64,000 bases of DNA from Nocardioides currus (GCF_003057875.1 NZ_PYXZ01000008.1:142532-206531), one strand, 5' to 3'. Numbered from the stretch's first letter, positions 51,274 to 61,688 are shown. The notes: a model not told the origin generated them from the letters alone. Translations and numbers: made by a program.

Positions 51274-51776
51274 CACAGCTCCTCGGTGGTCGAGACGGGG
51301 ATCCGGAGTCGCTGGAGCGCGCGCGAGCAGGTGCTCTTGACCGTGCCGACCGAGCAGCCCATCGCCGTGGCGACGTCCTGCTCCGACTGGTCGAAGTAGT
51401 GACGCATCACCAGCATCGTCCGTTCACGCGGCGACAGCCGGGCCAGCAGGTCCACCAGCTCCGCACGGTCGTCGGTCCGGCCCGGGGTGTCGTGCGAGGC
51501 CACCTCGGGCACCTCCTCCACCGCCTCGACCTTCATCACACGATGGCGGCGCCACGTGTCGACGTAGGCGTTGACGAGCCCGCGGCGCACGTAGGCGACC
51601 GCGTCGTCGCGCGCGACCCGCGGCCAGCGGGCGTACGTGCGGGCCAGGACGGTCTGCAGCAGGTCCTCGGCGTCGGCGCTGTTGCCGGTCAGTGCGACGG
51701 CGGCCTGGCGCAGCTGGCGCCACGAGCCGCTGACGAACTCGGCGAAGCCTGCGTCGTCCGGTGCGGCCACGATCAC
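51273..51776 (-). CDS. SigE-family ECF RNA polymerase sigma factor
   Basis: A 167-residue sigma factor with region 2 (FAEFVSGSWRQLRQAAVALTG and NSADAEDLLQTVLARTYARW) and region 4 (LSPRERTMLVMRHYFDQSEQ and VATAMGCSVGTVKS, whose helix contacts the -35 element). The group is the actinobacterial SigE subfamily with the usual length. GTG 51776 is preferred over the long frame to 51821, because the conserved region starts at about residue 8 and a GGGGGA site precedes it. It is co-translated with the membrane protein gene at 50467, which is likely its regulator. Confidence 0.88.
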   Translation of the reverse strand: MIVAAPDDAGFAEFVSGSWRQLRQAAVALTGNSADAEDLLQTVLARTYARWPRVARDDAVAYVRRGLVNAYVDTWRRHRVMKVEAVEEVPEVASHDTPGRTDDRAELVDLLARLSPRERTMLVMRHYFDQSEQDVATAMGCSVGTVKSTCSRALQRLRIPVSTTEEL

Positions 51777-51854
51777 TCCCCCAGATCCCGGAGGACCGGG
51801 TGGCCCTCCACCCGCTTCCACGAGCGAAAGGGGTCCGAGGTTGTGTGGGGCCGC

Positions 51855-52067
51855 TCAGATCTCGCGGCGCTCCTCGACGACCGTGGTGTGCGACCGGTTG
51901 CGGGTGCTGATCAGGCCCAGCACGATCGCCAGCGCGCCGGCGAGGATGAGGATCCAGCCGACCATGTTCGTCGCGACGACGTCGTCGACCGAGGCCGGCA
52001 GGTCGACGGCGCCCGTGACGAGGATGGCGCCGATCACCAGCAGGACGATGCCCACACCGAAACCCAT
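51855..52067 (-). CDS. DUF6458 family small membrane protein
   Basis: A 70-residue protein with two predicted membrane spans: GFGVGIVLLVIGAILVTGAV and MVGWILILAGALAIVLGLIS, separated by a short polar loop (DLPASVDDVVATN). A polar tail ends ERREI. The length and layout fit DUF6458, a common actinobacterial family of unknown role, related in style to PspC-like or Slt-type small proteins. A good start ATG is at 52067. It is a single gene between the sigma factor gene and the thioredoxin-like gene. Confidence 0.82.
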   Translation of the reverse strand: MGFGVGIVLLVIGAILVTGAVDLPASVDDVVATNMVGWILILAGALAIVLGLISTRNRSHTTVVEERREI

Positions 52068-52247
52068 GACTGCTCCTCTGCTCGGATGACCCCGTTGCCC
52101 CCGACCCTAGGCCGCGCGCGGCTCCGAGGGCGTCGGATCGGCCGCAGACGCGCGGGCGTTGCTCCGCCGTCGGGCGTGCGCCGAGCGTGACCGGGTCGGC
52201 GACCGGGGACCAATGCCTGCGTGTCTGCGCGGGGCCGGCCCGCGTCA
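52068..52247. other. Spacer without a gene
   Basis: A 180-base GC-rich gap between two minus-strand genes. No ribosome-binding site, tRNA or strong hairpin is visible. It presumably holds the promoter of the DUF6458 gene near its left end. Confidence 0.5.
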
Positions 52248-53969
52248 TCAGTCCGACAGGCCGCCGAGGGGCAGCGTGAGCACGGCGTCGCCGTCGGCGC
52301 CGATCCGGACCGGGACGCCCCAGTCCTGCTGGTGCATGCGGCAGGCCGCGCCCTCGCTGCCGTCGGCGTCGCACGAGGCGGCGCGGGCGGCGATGTGGAG
52401 CACGCCGTCGCCGATGTGCGGGTCGAGCACGAGCTCGCGCGTGAGGTCGGTGCCGCGCCCCTCGCCGCTGCGGATCAGTCCCGGCGGCGTGGAGGTGACG
52501 AGCAGCTGGGACGACGGCCCGAACCGGTCGTCGACCTTCTGGCCGGGCGGCGGCGTGAACGGCACGTCGAGGCGCAGCGTGGCCGCGACGTCGGTGACGG
52601 GACGCTGGGTGGTGTGACTGAAGTCGTCGGCGGCGACGCGGGCGTCGAGCGGGACCCGCGTGAGCCGGTGGCCCGCGGACTCGACGACGACGAGGTCGCG
52701 CCCGTCGACGTACAACCCGCTGGGCTCGACCAGGTCGGTGGCGATGGTCGAGAGCACGCCGTCGGCGAAGCGGCGTACGGCGCCGTTGTAGGTGTCCGCG
52801 ACCGCGACCGATCCGTCGGGGAGCACGGCGACCCCGAGCGGGTGCTGGAGGAGGGCGTCGGTCGCCGGCCCGTCGCGGAAGCCGAAGTCGAAGAGCCCGG
52901 TGCCGACGGCGGTGTGCACCTCGCCGTCCTCGACCCAGCGCAGCGACGACGTCTCGGAGTCCGCGAGCCACAGCCGGTCGCCGTCGGCGGCCAGCCCGCT
53001 GGTCTGGGCGAACCACGCGTCGGCCAGCGGACCGTCGAGCAACCCCTCGTTGGCGGTGCCGGCGGCCACCTCGACCACCCCGGTCACCGGGTCGAAGGTC
53101 CAGAGCTGGTGGACGCCGGCCATCGCGATCCACACCCGGTCCTGCCACCAGGCGACGTCCCACGGGCTGCTGAGCCGGGAGGTGCCGTCGCCGTCGAACC
53201 ACTGCCGGCCGTCGCCGGCGAGCGTCGTCACCTCACCCGTGACCAGCGACAGACCCGCCAGCCGGTGGCCGACGGTGTCGGCGACCACCACGTCATAGGG
53301 GAGGCCGAGGTCGGGCGGCAGGAGGCAGAGGCCGTTGGGCTCGCGGAAGCCGTCGAAGCGGCGCTCGACGTCGCCCTCGGCCGAGAGGAGCACGACGGCG
53401 TCGTGGCCGGCGTCCGCGACCAGCACGCGGCCGTCCTCGAGCGGCACCGCCTTGGCCGGGAAGCGCAGGTCGGTCGGCTCGACGGCTGGAGGGACGTACG
53501 GCGAGTCGCCGGGCTGGAGGGTGCCCTTGGCGCGGTGTTCCTCGACGAGCGTCGCGAGCAGCGAGGAGATCGCGTGGGCGTGGCCCTCGCCGGCGTAGTG
53601 CGCGACGACGTAGCCCTCCGGGTCGACGAGCACGAGCGTCGGCCAGGCACGCGCCGTGTAGGCCTGCCAGGTCGTCAGCTCGGGGTCGTCGAGCACCGGG
53701 TGGTGCACGCCGTAGCGCTCCACGGCGGCGACGAGGGCGTCCGGGTCGGCCTCGTGCACGAACTTCGGCGAGTGGACGCCGACGACGACCAGCTCGTCGG
53801 CGTACTCCTCCTCGACCGGGCGCAGCTCGTCGAGGACGTGCAGGCAGTTGATGCAGCAGAAGGTCCAGAAGTCGAGGAGCACGAAGCGACCGCGCAGGTC
53901 GCGGAGGCTGAGCGGGGCGGCGGTGTTGAGCCAGCCGCGGCCGGTGAGCTCGGGGGCACGGACACGCAC
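52248..53969 (-). CDS. Thioredoxin-like / NHL repeat protein
   Basis: A 573-residue soluble protein. The N-terminal thioredoxin fold (about 1-150) contains WTFCCINCLH with the CxxC pair Cys39 and Cys42 and an extra Cys38. About six NHL/beta-propeller repeats follow (for example DGRVLVADAGHDAVVLLS, PYDVVVADTVGHRLAGLS and GSVAVADTYNGAVRRFA), and a C-terminal domain of about 120 residues ends the protein. The family resembles human NHLRC2. It has no signal peptide. Thiol-disulfide exchange on an unknown partner is likely. GTG 53969 is the start; it is divergent from the gene at 54017. Confidence 0.9.
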   Translation of the reverse strand: MRVRAPELTGRGWLNTAAPLSLRDLRGRFVLLDFWTFCCINCLHVLDELRPVEEEYADELVVVGVHSPKFVHEADPDALVAAVERYGVHHPVLDDPELTTWQAYTARAWPTLVLVDPEGYVVAHYAGEGHAHAISSLLATLVEEHRAKGTLQPGDSPYVPPAVEPTDLRFPAKAVPLEDGRVLVADAGHDAVVLLSAEGDVERRFDGFREPNGLCLLPPDLGLPYDVVVADTVGHRLAGLSLVTGEVTTLAGDGRQWFDGDGTSRLSSPWDVAWWQDRVWIAMAGVHQLWTFDPVTGVVEVAAGTANEGLLDGPLADAWFAQTSGLAADGDRLWLADSETSSLRWVEDGEVHTAVGTGLFDFGFRDGPATDALLQHPLGVAVLPDGSVAVADTYNGAVRRFADGVLSTIATDLVEPSGLYVDGRDLVVVESAGHRLTRVPLDARVAADDFSHTTQRPVTDVAATLRLDVPFTPPPGQKVDDRFGPSSQLLVTSTPPGLIRSGEGRGTDLTRELVLDPHIGDGVLHIAARAASCDADGSEGAACRMHQQDWGVPVRIGADGDAVLTLPLGGLSD

Positions 53970-54016
53970 CGGTCCATTGTTCCAGCCCCGTTCCAGAGAC
54001 GCCTTAGGGTGCTGCC

Positions 54017-54835
54017 ATGACTGATGCCTCCACGCCGTTGAGCGGGTACGTCGACACCTGGTGGGAGGCGGTCAACGACTTCACGGGCCTGCTCGAGCGG
54101 GTCCCCGAGGACGCGTGGCACGCCCCGACCGACCTGGCCGGGTGGGACGTCCACGCCGTCGCCGCGCACACCGGTCATCTCGAGTCGCTGCTCGCGGGCA
54201 ACGACCACGACGACGTCGAGATCGGCGAGGCCCCGCACGCGCACGGGATGATGGGCCAGTTCACCGAGCAGGGCGTCGTCGCGCGCCGCGACCGCACGCC
54301 CGACGAGCTGATCAACGAGATCCGCGCCTGCACGACGGCCCGGCACACACGGCTGCTCGCCGAGCCCCCGACCGACCCGTCGGCGCCGGCCGACGGAGTC
54401 TTCGGCGCCATCGGCTGGAGCACCCTGACCCTGCTGCGCAACCGGCCGCTGGACGTGTGGATGCACGAGCAGGACGTACGCCGCGCGGTGGGCCTCCCGG
54501 GAGGCTTGGACACCGCCGCGGCCCGCCACTCCGCCGACTACCTCGCCGAGAGCCTGGGCTTCGTGCTGGCCAAGAAGGTGGGCGCCGCACCGGGCACGAC
54601 CGTCCTCCTCGAGGTCGAGGGCCACCAGCCGGTCGCCGCGGTCGTCGGCGAGGACGGCCGGGGCCGCCTGCTCGACGAGGTCCCCGCGGACGCGACGGTG
54701 GGCATCCGCACGGACCGCGAGTCGTTCGTCGTGCTGGCCGGTGGACGCCGCCGGCCGGAGGCGGGCCGGGTCGAGGTCTTCGGCGACCAGGTCCTCGGCC
54801 AGCAGGTCGTCGACGCCCTCGGGGTGACCCCGTGA
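54017..54835 (+). CDS. Maleylpyruvate isomerase / mycothiol-dependent enzyme family
   Basis: A 272-residue protein of the MDMPI/DinB-like superfamily. The N-terminal four-helix bundle (about 1-160) includes DLAGWDVHAVAAHTGHLESL and DVWMHEQDVRRAVGLP, which carry the metal-binding His residues of the fold. The C-terminal beta domain (about 180-272) is the usual MDMPI-C type. Members use mycothiol, the actinobacterial low-molecular-weight thiol, for isomerisation or detoxification. ATG 54017 is used, and its stop overlaps the SDR gene start (GTGA). The pair may process one substrate. Confidence 0.85.
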   Translation: MTDASTPLSGYVDTWWEAVNDFTGLLERVPEDAWHAPTDLAGWDVHAVAAHTGHLESLLAGNDHDDVEIGEAPHAHGMMGQFTEQGVVARRDRTPDELINEIRACTTARHTRLLAEPPTDPSAPADGVFGAIGWSTLTLLRNRPLDVWMHEQDVRRAVGLPGGLDTAAARHSADYLAESLGFVLAKKVGAAPGTTVLLEVEGHQPVAAVVGEDGRGRLLDEVPADATVGIRTDRESFVVLAGGRRRPEAGRVEVFGDQVLGQQVVDALGVTP

Positions 54836-55770
54836 GCGCGACCTCCTCGCCGGCCTGGACGCTGGGCGACATCCCCGACCAGAGCGGCCGCACCATCCTC
54901 GTCACCGGCACGACCGAGGGCGGGCTCGGGCACTTCACCGCCCTCGAGCTCGCCCGTCGCGGCGGACGCGTCGTCCTCGCCGGTCGCAGCGCCGACAAGC
55001 TCGCCGGCACCGCGACGGCGATCCGCGGCGAGGTGCCGGACGCCGAGCTGGACGAGCTGGTCGTCGACCTCGCGGACCTCTCGTCCGTGCGGGACGCCGC
55101 CCGCCGGGCCGGGGAGCTCGGCCCGCTCGACGTGCTGGTCAACAACGCCGGCATCATGGCGCCGCCCTTCCGCCGCACCGGCGACGGCCTCGAGTCGCAG
55201 ATGGCGACCAACCACTTCGGCCCCTTCCTCCTGACCGGCCTGCTCGCCCCCCAGCTCGCCGCCAGCGGCGACGCGCGGGTGGTGACGGTGTCGTCGCAGA
55301 TGCACCGTCGCGCCCGGCACGCGCCGACCTGGGACCCGCGCACCGATCGGCGCTACAGCCGCTGGTCGGCGTACAGCGAGACCAAGCTGGCCAACCTGCT
55401 CTTCACCTTCGAGCTCGACCGGCGGGCCCGGGAGAAGGGCCTCCCCGTGCGGGCGCTCGCCGCCCACCCCGGCTTCTCCGGCACCCACCTGGTGACCAAC
55501 GGCCAGATGGGCCGCGCGCGCGGTGGCGTCGCCAGCATCCTCGACGCCGCGGTGAAGGCCGTCTCCCAGAGCGCCCACGCCGGCGCGTGGCCGAGCCTGA
55601 TGGCCGCCACCGCCGACCTCCCGGGCGGCACGTACGTCGGTCCGTCGGGGCTGGGCGAGATGAGCGGCACGCCGCAGGTCGTCACGGCCCGCGCCCTCGC
55701 CCACGACGCCGAGGCCCAGCGGGAGCTGTGGGAGCTCAGCGAGCGGACCGTGGGACTCAGCTGGCCGTAG
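54832..55770 (+). CDS. Short-chain dehydrogenase/reductase (SDR)
   Basis: A 312-residue NAD(P)-dependent oxidoreductase. The dinucleotide site TGTTEGGLG lies at about 25-33, NNAGIMAPP at about 101, and the catalytic YSETK contains the Tyr-x-x-x-Lys pair near 179. It resembles the retinol dehydrogenase/WWOX-like SDR group in length and in the RSADKL loop after the second strand. GTG 54832 overlaps the stop of the mycothiol enzyme gene. Arg in VVLAGRSADK suggests NADPH preference. The substrate is unknown; the coupled gene suggests detoxification of an aldehyde or enone. Confidence 0.9.
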   Translation: MSATSSPAWTLGDIPDQSGRTILVTGTTEGGLGHFTALELARRGGRVVLAGRSADKLAGTATAIRGEVPDAELDELVVDLADLSSVRDAARRAGELGPLDVLVNNAGIMAPPFRRTGDGLESQMATNHFGPFLLTGLLAPQLAASGDARVVTVSSQMHRRARHAPTWDPRTDRRYSRWSAYSETKLANLLFTFELDRRAREKGLPVRALAAHPGFSGTHLVTNGQMGRARGGVASILDAAVKAVSQSAHAGAWPSLMAATADLPGGTYVGPSGLGEMSGTPQVVTARALAHDAEAQRELWELSERTVGLSWP

Positions 55771-55785
55771 GCGTAGGTTCGGGAC

Positions 55786-56292
55786 ATGGACCCGGTCCTC
55801 CCCGACCTCGACCTCGACCGCCGCGACGAGCCCCGGCCCGACCCCGACCTGCGGGCGAGCCTGGTCGCGTGGCTGCAGCACCAGCGCCACGAGTTCCAGC
55901 GCAAGTGGCGTGACCTGTCGCCCGAGCAGCTGGCCGAGTGGTCGATCCCGCCGGTCGAGCTCTCGGTGCTGGGGCTGGTGCGCCACATGCAGCAGATGGA
56001 GCACGCCTACCTGAGCTGGGGGCTCGGCGGCGGCGACCGGGTCGAGGCGTACGGCGATGACGACTACGCCGGCGGATCGGCCGAGACCGCCGGGGAGGAC
56101 CTACGGCTCTACCTCGACGAGGTCGCGCGGGCGGACGCGGCGATCGAGAGCACTCCCACGCTCGAGACCGTCGGGCGGGGCCACGGCGACCCGCTCGGGC
56201 ACACGCTGATCAAGATGATCGACGAATACGCCCTGCACAGCGGGCAGGCGCACATGCTGCGCTTCGCCGCCCTCGGCACGTTGGAGCGCTAG
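55786..56292 (+). CDS. DinB superfamily protein (DUF664 type)
   Basis: A 168-residue four-helix bundle protein. The conserved HQRHEF at about 32-37 and LGLVRHMQQMEHAYLSWGLG contain His residues of the metal site, with a third in DEYALHSGQAHM near the end. DUF664/DinB proteins bind a metal and some act as mycothiol or bacillithiol transferases. It begins 15 bases after the SDR gene, so it may share that operon. It is followed, on the opposite strand, by a second DinB-like gene. Confidence 0.83.
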   Translation: MDPVLPDLDLDRRDEPRPDPDLRASLVAWLQHQRHEFQRKWRDLSPEQLAEWSIPPVELSVLGLVRHMQQMEHAYLSWGLGGGDRVEAYGDDDYAGGSAETAGEDLRLYLDEVARADAAIESTPTLETVGRGHGDPLGHTLIKMIDEYALHSGQAHMLRFAALGTLER

Positions 56293-56298
56293 CGGCGT

Positions 56299-56799
56299 TC
56301 ATCCGCGGAACGACACCTCCGGGTGGGCGGCGCGGGCGAGCGACGCGTAGCCGCGCCGCAGGTCGAGCACGTGGTGCTCGGTGTCGTGCAGCAGGTGGTC
56401 GAGGAGCCACTCGACCGTGACCGGCTGCGCGTACTCACCGTGCTGGACCACGGCGCGCTGGTCGTCGGTCAGCGGCGGCACCAGCGCGGCGACGGTCCGC
56501 CGGCAGGCGGCCAGGTCGGTGAGCTCGCCCTGCGACTCGCTGCCGGTCAGGTCGGCCACCCAGCCGAGCATCACCGTGGCCACGTCCAGGCAGTGCTCGA
56601 CGTACTCCCGGGCCGACCAGGTCTCGGGGGCGGGTCGTCGGTCGGCGTCCGGGTGGTCGAGCAGCCGCTCGAGCTCGGCGTACGCCCCGTCGAGGCGCCG
56701 CTGCTCGTCGTCGTTGCCGGTGAGCTCGCGGGCGTCGAAGCCGCACTCGTCGCAGATCTCGACGGTCCGGCCGTCGATGTCGTGCCAGGTGTACGTCAT
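56299..56799 (-). CDS. DinB family protein with an N-terminal zinc knuckle-like start
   Basis: A 166-residue protein. The N-terminal strand MTYTWHDIDGRTVEICDECGF carries a Cys-x-x-Cys pair at 16-19. The following DinB bundle has EYVEHCLDVATVMLGW and LHDTEHHVLDLRRGYASL with the metal His residues. ATG 56799 is used; the long open frame upstream is a shadow of the GDPD gene. It is convergent with the DinB protein gene at 55786 (6 bases between stops) and divergent from the GDPD gene. Confidence 0.82.
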   Translation of the reverse strand: MTYTWHDIDGRTVEICDECGFDARELTGNDDEQRRLDGAYAELERLLDHPDADRRPAPETWSAREYVEHCLDVATVMLGWVADLTGSESQGELTDLAACRRTVAALVPPLTDDQRAVVQHGEYAQPVTVEWLLDHLLHDTEHHVLDLRRGYASLARAAHPEVSFRG

Positions 56800-56847
56800 G
56801 TCGTGACGGTAGCCGGACCGCCGGTTCGGCGTCGTAGGGTCGGCGTC

Positions 56848-57855
56848 ATGAGACTTCGCGCCACCGCCGTCGCGTCCCTGACCGCCCTCGCGCTGCCGCT
56901 GCTCGCGGCCGGTGCCACCGCCGCACCGGCCACGTCCGCAGCGGCCGACGAGAACCCGTGGCTCTCGCAGCGCGTGCTCAACATGGCGCACTCCGGCGGC
57001 GAGGACGAGGCACCGACCAACACGATGTACGCCTTCAAGCGCGCGGTCGACCTCGGCGCCGACATGATCGAGCTCGACGTGCAGTCGACCAAGGACAAGA
57101 AGCTCGTGGTCCTCCACAACTCGACGCTCGACGAGACCACCAACGCCACCGGCAAGGTCGTCAAGCTGCCGTGGCGGCAGGTGAAGAAGGCCGACGCCGG
57201 CTACTGGTTCGTCCGGGGAGAGGGCACCACGCACGACGCGAAGGACGCGGCCTACACGCTGCGCGGCGCCCGCGACGGCGAGCGGCGGATCGAGGGCTAC
57301 TCCCGCGCCGACTTCCGGGTGCCGCTCCTCAAGGAGGTGCTGAAGGCCTTCCCGAAGGTGCCGATCAACATCGAGATCAAGGGCACGTCCGACGACGACG
57401 CCGCGTCGTTCTTCCGCACCGGCCGGCTGCTGTCGACGATGCTGAACAAGTCCGGACGCACCGACGTGATCGTCACGTCCTTCGACGACGCCGCCCTCGT
57501 CGACTTCCACGCACGGTCCCCCCAGATCGGCCTCGCTCCCGGGCGCGACGCGCTCACGGCCTACTTCCTCGGCGGGACCAAGCCGATGGAGGGCACCGTC
57601 GCGCTGCAGGTGCCCGTGACCTTCTCCGGCATCACAGTCGTGAGCAAGGAGTTCGTCGCACGGGCACACGCCGACGGCTACGCCGTCCACGTCTGGTTCA
57701 GCGGCAGCGCACCCGACAACGCCAAGACGTACGCCGCGATGCTGAACGCCTGCGCCGACGGCCTGATGCCCGCGAAGCCGACCGTGTTCGAGCGCATCCT
57801 CGACCGGCGCGGCATCGAGCGTCCCGGACAGCCGGGCACCGACCCCTGCGGCTGA
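56848..57855 (+). CDS. Secreted glycerophosphodiester phosphodiesterase
   Basis: A 335-residue precursor with a signal peptide (about 1-32, ALALPLLAAGATAAPATSA). The GDPD barrel follows: AHSGGEDEAPTNTMYAF with the catalytic His48, IELDVQSTKD with the metal ligands Glu75 and Asp77, and VVLHNSTLDETTN with His90. These hydrolyse glycerophosphodiesters outside the cell. The usual HRG after the first strand is here HSG, a small deviation. ATG 56848 is the start. Its stop overlaps the ATG of the frameshifted gene (TGATG). Confidence 0.88.
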   Translation: MRLRATAVASLTALALPLLAAGATAAPATSAAADENPWLSQRVLNMAHSGGEDEAPTNTMYAFKRAVDLGADMIELDVQSTKDKKLVVLHNSTLDETTNATGKVVKLPWRQVKKADAGYWFVRGEGTTHDAKDAAYTLRGARDGERRIEGYSRADFRVPLLKEVLKAFPKVPINIEIKGTSDDDAASFFRTGRLLSTMLNKSGRTDVIVTSFDDAALVDFHARSPQIGLAPGRDALTAYFLGGTKPMEGTVALQVPVTFSGITVVSKEFVARAHADGYAVHVWFSGSAPDNAKTYAAMLNACADGLMPAKPTVFERILDRRGIERPGQPGTDPCG

Positions 57856-58576
57856 TGGCCCACCAGGTCTGGGAGGACACCGTCGAGGGTCGGCTCCACC
57901 GCGTCGAGACCAGCGGCGACCTGAGCCGCACGATCGTCTGGACGATCGACGGCGAGCGGGTCGCCGAGAAGAAGACGATGGACGGCAAGGCCGAGCTCAA
58001 GGGCGACCCCTCGACGTACGACGGCACGCTCCAGGTCCGCTTCTCGACCCTCGGCGCGCCGCGGCGCGCGACCCTGCTGGACGCCGACGGCCTCGGCGAG
58101 CTCGGGGTCGGTGGCGCCGACCTCACTCCCAGCCCGGGTCGCCCGCGGCCGAGCACCACGAACGGCTGCTCGCCCACCCGACGCGCTACACCGCGGTCGC
58201 CACCCTCGGTGGCGTCGCCAAGGTGGTCGTCCCGCTCCTCATCGCGGCGCTCGTCGCGCGCCTGGCGGTGAAGATCCCGTGGCCCGACGTCGACCGGCCG
58301 TCGATCCCGCTCCCCGACCTGCCGTCGATCCCGTGGCCAGACCTGCCCAGCATCCCGTGGCCCGACATCAGCCTGCCCGACGTGGCCGTGCCCGGCTGGC
58401 TCGCGTGGATCCTCGACAACATCCACTATGTCTGGCCGGTCCTGCTGGCCTTCTACCTCGCCCGCCGCGAGATCGCCCGCCGACGCAAGCACGCCGAGGA
58501 GCTGGAGGCGAAGCAGGCCGCACAGGCCGAGCCGGCCGAGGAGGACGACGAGCAGGGGCGTACGCCGCCGGGCTAG
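57855..58576 (+). pseudogene. Gene of unknown function split by a single-base frameshift
   Basis: Two open frames belong together. The first starts at ATG 57855 (MAHQVWEDTVEGRLHRVE) and is protein-like to about 58135 (DADGLGELGVGG and DLTPSPG). After that the same frame turns Arg/Ser-rich. The other frame then continues as SPAAEHHERLLAHPTRY and on to a membrane span, the Pro-rich repeat LPDLPSIPWPDLPSIPWPD, a second span (WILDNIHYVWPVLLAFYLAR) and a charged tail ending at 58576. The total is 722 bases, so one added base, for example in the GGG at about 58136-58138, restores a 240-residue protein. It may be a true pseudogene or a sequence error. It follows the GDPD gene directly. Confidence 0.75.
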
Positions 58577-58771
58577 CCGGATCACACGTCACACCTCCCG
58601 AGCGGTCCGTGAGCCACATTTCCGCCGTACGGAATGTGGCTGAGCCACCGCCGCTCGCGCGCCCCGGCTCGACCCCCGCGCGAGCGGTGCGTGAGCCACC
58701 TTCTCGCCGTACGGAATGTGGGTGGGCCACCGCCACGACCGGATCGGGCGTACGCCGCCGGGCTAGCCGGA
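58557..58771. repeat. Duplicated palindromic repeat block between convergent genes
   Basis: Two copies of a 53-base unit lie at 58600-58652 and 58682-58734, about 47 of 53 positions identical. Each contains GAGCGGT, GTGAGCCAC, and CGCCGTACGGAATGTGG in a hairpin-capable arrangement. They are flanked by a direct repeat, GCGTACGCCGCCGGGCTAGC, at about 58558 and 58748, the first copy of which includes the stop codon of the upstream gene and the second the stop of the downstream gene. No gene is visible in between. Confidence 0.75.
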
Positions 58772-60349
58772 CGTCCGGTCGCGGACCCGCACGAGGCCGG
58801 CGAGAGTGGCGATCCAGGCCGTGCCGTCGGGCGCGATGGTCATCGCGGCGTGGTCGTTGTTCATCAGGACCCCGGTGCCGGTGCGGACGCTGAAGACGGT
58901 GCGGCCGGTGCGGGCGTCGAGGGCGGTGAGGTACCACGCGCTCACGCCCCACCAGCTCGGGCGCTTCGTGTAGGTGTAGAGCAGCCCGTTGGCGAGCGAG
59001 ACCTTCGCCAGGCCCGACGGCGCGACCTGGTCGCTCGTCCAGGCCACCGTGCAGGCGCCGCCGGCGACGTCGACGCGGGCCAGCCCCTGGCTGGTGCCGC
59101 GCCCCAGGAGCGTGCTCAGCGGACCGCCGTACCCCTCGTTGTTCTCCACGACCACCCCGTCGCCGACGGACACGAGCGAGCTGCCGGTCGCGCTGGCGTC
59201 GTCCGCGAAGACCGGGGCGGTGCAGATCTCGCGGCCGGACGAGCGCTCGTAGAACGCGACGTTCATCTGCGGCTCGGCGTTGTCGGTGATCGCGACGATG
59301 CCGCCGTCGATGATGGTCGGGGTGGTGCCGCTGCCCTGGCTGGGCTGTCCCTTCTTCTGCCGGTCGCCGCGGTCGTACTCGGTGCGCCAGTCGACCTTGG
59401 GGCCGCCCGCCGCGCCGGCCGTCAACCGGTAGAGCGCGTGCGTGGTGACGAGGTAGGTGCCACCCGTCTCGTCGGTGGCGAAGGAGGTGGTGACCTGCTC
59501 GTCGAGGTCGCGCGTCCTGACCTCGCCGCTGTCGGGGGCCACGGTGCCGACCAGCCCGTCGGTGGTCGCGAACCAGATGCGCCCCGACCAGTCGGGCAGC
59601 AGCGCGACGACGCAGTCGTCCTTGGGTACGGCGCCGCCGAGGTCCCACGTCTGGTCGGTCGTGAGGTCGGGCTCGCCGTCGGCGTCCGCGGTGCGCACGG
59701 CCACGATCCGGCGGTCGGTGGTGGCGACGACCGCGCGGTCGACGGCGTCGAGGTAGAACGCGCCGCCGCCGCAGGACTCGTCGTCCCCCTCGCTCGCCGG
59801 GAGGGCCTTGGTGGCGAGCTTGCGCATCGAGTCGGGGTCGAGCACGTGCAGCGACGGGCCGGACCGGTCGTCGCAGAGGGCGAAGATCCGGTCGCGCGTG
59901 TCGAAGGCGAGGCTGGCGCACTCCTCGGTCCCGAACCACGCGGTGTCGACCTCGGGCTCGAGCCCCTTCGGTCCGGCCCAGGCGTAGGTGCCGGTCGCGG
60001 CCGCGTCGTTGACGCTCGAGCCGGCTCCGTTGCGGGCCAGGTGCGGGTTCTGCGGGATCGCGCCGATCGGCAGCGCGGCCTGCGTGGCCGGCCGTCCGAC
60101 GTACGACGGCGTCATCATCAGCCCCGGGGACTGAGGGATCGGGAGCCAGCCGTCGGGGACCAGCACGACCAGCCCGGAGACGACCGCGAGGACGGCGACC
60201 CCGATGGCCGCGTGCTGGCGGCTGATCCAGATGCGGTCCTGGAACCACCAGCGGATCCGCGGCACGCAGAGCGCGGCAGCGACGGCGACCAGCACCCAGG
60301 GACCGATGGCGACCCAGGCGACGACGAGGCCGACGAGGATCCAGATCAC
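58763..60349 (-). CDS. Membrane-anchored PQQ-like beta-propeller protein
   Basis: A 528-residue protein. Two N-terminal membrane spans (MIWILVGLVVAWVAIGPWVL and AAIGVAVLAVVSGLVVLVP) are followed by an extracellular domain of about 450 residues. It has repeated strands of the form FDTRDRIFALCDD, DAVDRAVVATTDRR and DWSGRIWFATTDG that indicate a PQQ/WD-type beta-propeller with about seven blades. GTG 60349 is chosen because the first span begins there; the larger open frame is a shadow of the EIIC gene. It has four cysteines in the propeller. Function unknown; it may bind ligands or proteins. It lies 86 bases downstream of the PTS EIIC gene on the same strand. Confidence 0.82.
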   Translation of the reverse strand: MIWILVGLVVAWVAIGPWVLVAVAAALCVPRIRWWFQDRIWISRQHAAIGVAVLAVVSGLVVLVPDGWLPIPQSPGLMMTPSYVGRPATQAALPIGAIPQNPHLARNGAGSSVNDAAATGTYAWAGPKGLEPEVDTAWFGTEECASLAFDTRDRIFALCDDRSGPSLHVLDPDSMRKLATKALPASEGDDESCGGGAFYLDAVDRAVVATTDRRIVAVRTADADGEPDLTTDQTWDLGGAVPKDDCVVALLPDWSGRIWFATTDGLVGTVAPDSGEVRTRDLDEQVTTSFATDETGGTYLVTTHALYRLTAGAAGGPKVDWRTEYDRGDRQKKGQPSQGSGTTPTIIDGGIVAITDNAEPQMNVAFYERSSGREICTAPVFADDASATGSSLVSVGDGVVVENNEGYGGPLSTLLGRGTSQGLARVDVAGGACTVAWTSDQVAPSGLAKVSLANGLLYTYTKRPSWWGVSAWYLTALDARTGRTVFSVRTGTGVLMNNDHAAMTIAPDGTAWIATLAGLVRVRDRTSG

Positions 60350-60435
60350 GCCAGACAGGCTAGGTGGCGCGCGGACGTGATCCGCGCAGGCGAGCGAGTC
60401 GGGTCTGCCACACCGACCCGCCCGCCTGCGACGTC

Positions 60436-61688
<1,253 letters not shown>

